NCBI GenBank assembly: GCA_964444915.1
Contig: CAYUIY010000055.1
Span: 1 to 13,735 of the forward strand
DNA from: Anaerorudis sp964444915
GTDB lineage: Bacteria > Bacteroidota > Bacteroidia > Bacteroidales > Dysgonomonadaceae
Length of the DNA: 13,735 bases
Reading direction: 5' to 3'
Shown here: positions 13,723 to 13,735 of the stretch, piece by piece
Position numbering within the stretch: position 1 is the first letter of the stretch
Layout: each line of letters opens with the position of its first letter
The notes under the pieces: model-generated
Told to the model about the DNA's origin: nothing
The model's database searches: none
What the model saw: only the letters and a program-made list of their open reading frames with translations
Position numbers and translations under genes: made by a program

Positions 13723-13735
13723 CGTGTTTCCACCA
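13719..13735 (-). CDS. 3' end of a seventh array gene (partial)
   Basis: The last five codons on the minus strand read V-E-T-R-stop, with TGA at 13721-13719 overlapping the ATG of paralog 6. Paralogs 3 and 4 end in E-E-T-R, so these few bases suggest another family member continuing outside the window. Only 17 bases are visible. Confidence 0.5.

Larger units (their letters stand above)
7374..13735 (-). repeat. Tandem array of paralogous genes, six complete and one partial, period about 1 kb
   Basis: Stop codons fall at 13719, 12757, 11778, 10777, 9755, 8720 and 7374. The first five intervals are 962 to 1035 bases; the last is 1346. All genes face left with gaps of 31 bases or less or with start/stop overlaps, so one transcript entering from beyond 13735 probably covers them. 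The proteins align along their length but have diverged considerably. Every complete member ends in I-R or T-R. Confidence 0.9.

Noticed and set aside
1..13735. Insertion sequences, integrase, relaxase, tRNA or rRNA genes
   Set aside because: I looked for transposase, integrase and relaxase motifs in the translations and for RNA gene landmarks, and found none. The mobile-element reading rests on the coupling protein and overall context only.

Overview
The window looks like accessory DNA, probably a conjugative plasmid or an integrative conjugative element, from a bacterium of low-to-middle GC. The host guess comes from AT-rich non-coding DNA, clean TTGACA/TATAAT-type promoters, GGGG/GGTG Shine-Dalgarno sites and several TTG or near-TTG starts. 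The coupling protein resembles the F/TrwB (Gram-negative) type, so a diderm Firmicute such as a member of the Negativicutes would fit. That guess is weak and cannot be settled from sequence reading alone. No rRNA, tRNA, CRISPR array, transposase or integrase is visible.

Positions 1-4085: a partial two-helix membrane protein runs leftward off the window. It is divergent from a rightward four-gene unit: a sigma-70-family factor, a TraD/VirD4-like coupling ATPase, a small two-helix membrane protein, and an orphan Dam-type adenine methylase. The four genes are chained by start/stop overlaps (TTGA, a 23-base overlap, ATGA). The divergent promoters share a 10-base palindromic -10 element, and the sigma-factor mRNA appears to be leaderless.

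Positions 4082-7204: a DinG/XPD-family iron-sulfur helicase has its own near-consensus promoter, with a small inverted repeat in the spacer. Two overlapping small leftward genes end 50 bases inside the helicase gene. They are divergent from a rightward pair made of a 140-residue protein with a possible Phd/YefM-like C-terminus and a 40-residue protein resembling an antitoxin tail. These two divergent units also have overlapping -10 elements.

Positions 7205-7373: a 100-base scaffold gap flanked on both sides by the same 14-mer, so it may contain no missing sequence.

Positions 7374-13735 (about 46% of the window): a leftward tandem array of six complete genes, plus the last codons of a seventh, all from one protein family that I do not recognise. 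The genes are tightly spaced or overlapping and clearly homologous along their length. They share signatures: GDIT..EAD, WY, GNF, (R)AGM.YYP, I-P/S-C and a final EE-I/T-R. The promoter-distal member is enlarged by an internal duplication of the N-terminal module. This array beside conjugation genes is the best candidate here for an undescribed system. Its function is unknown.
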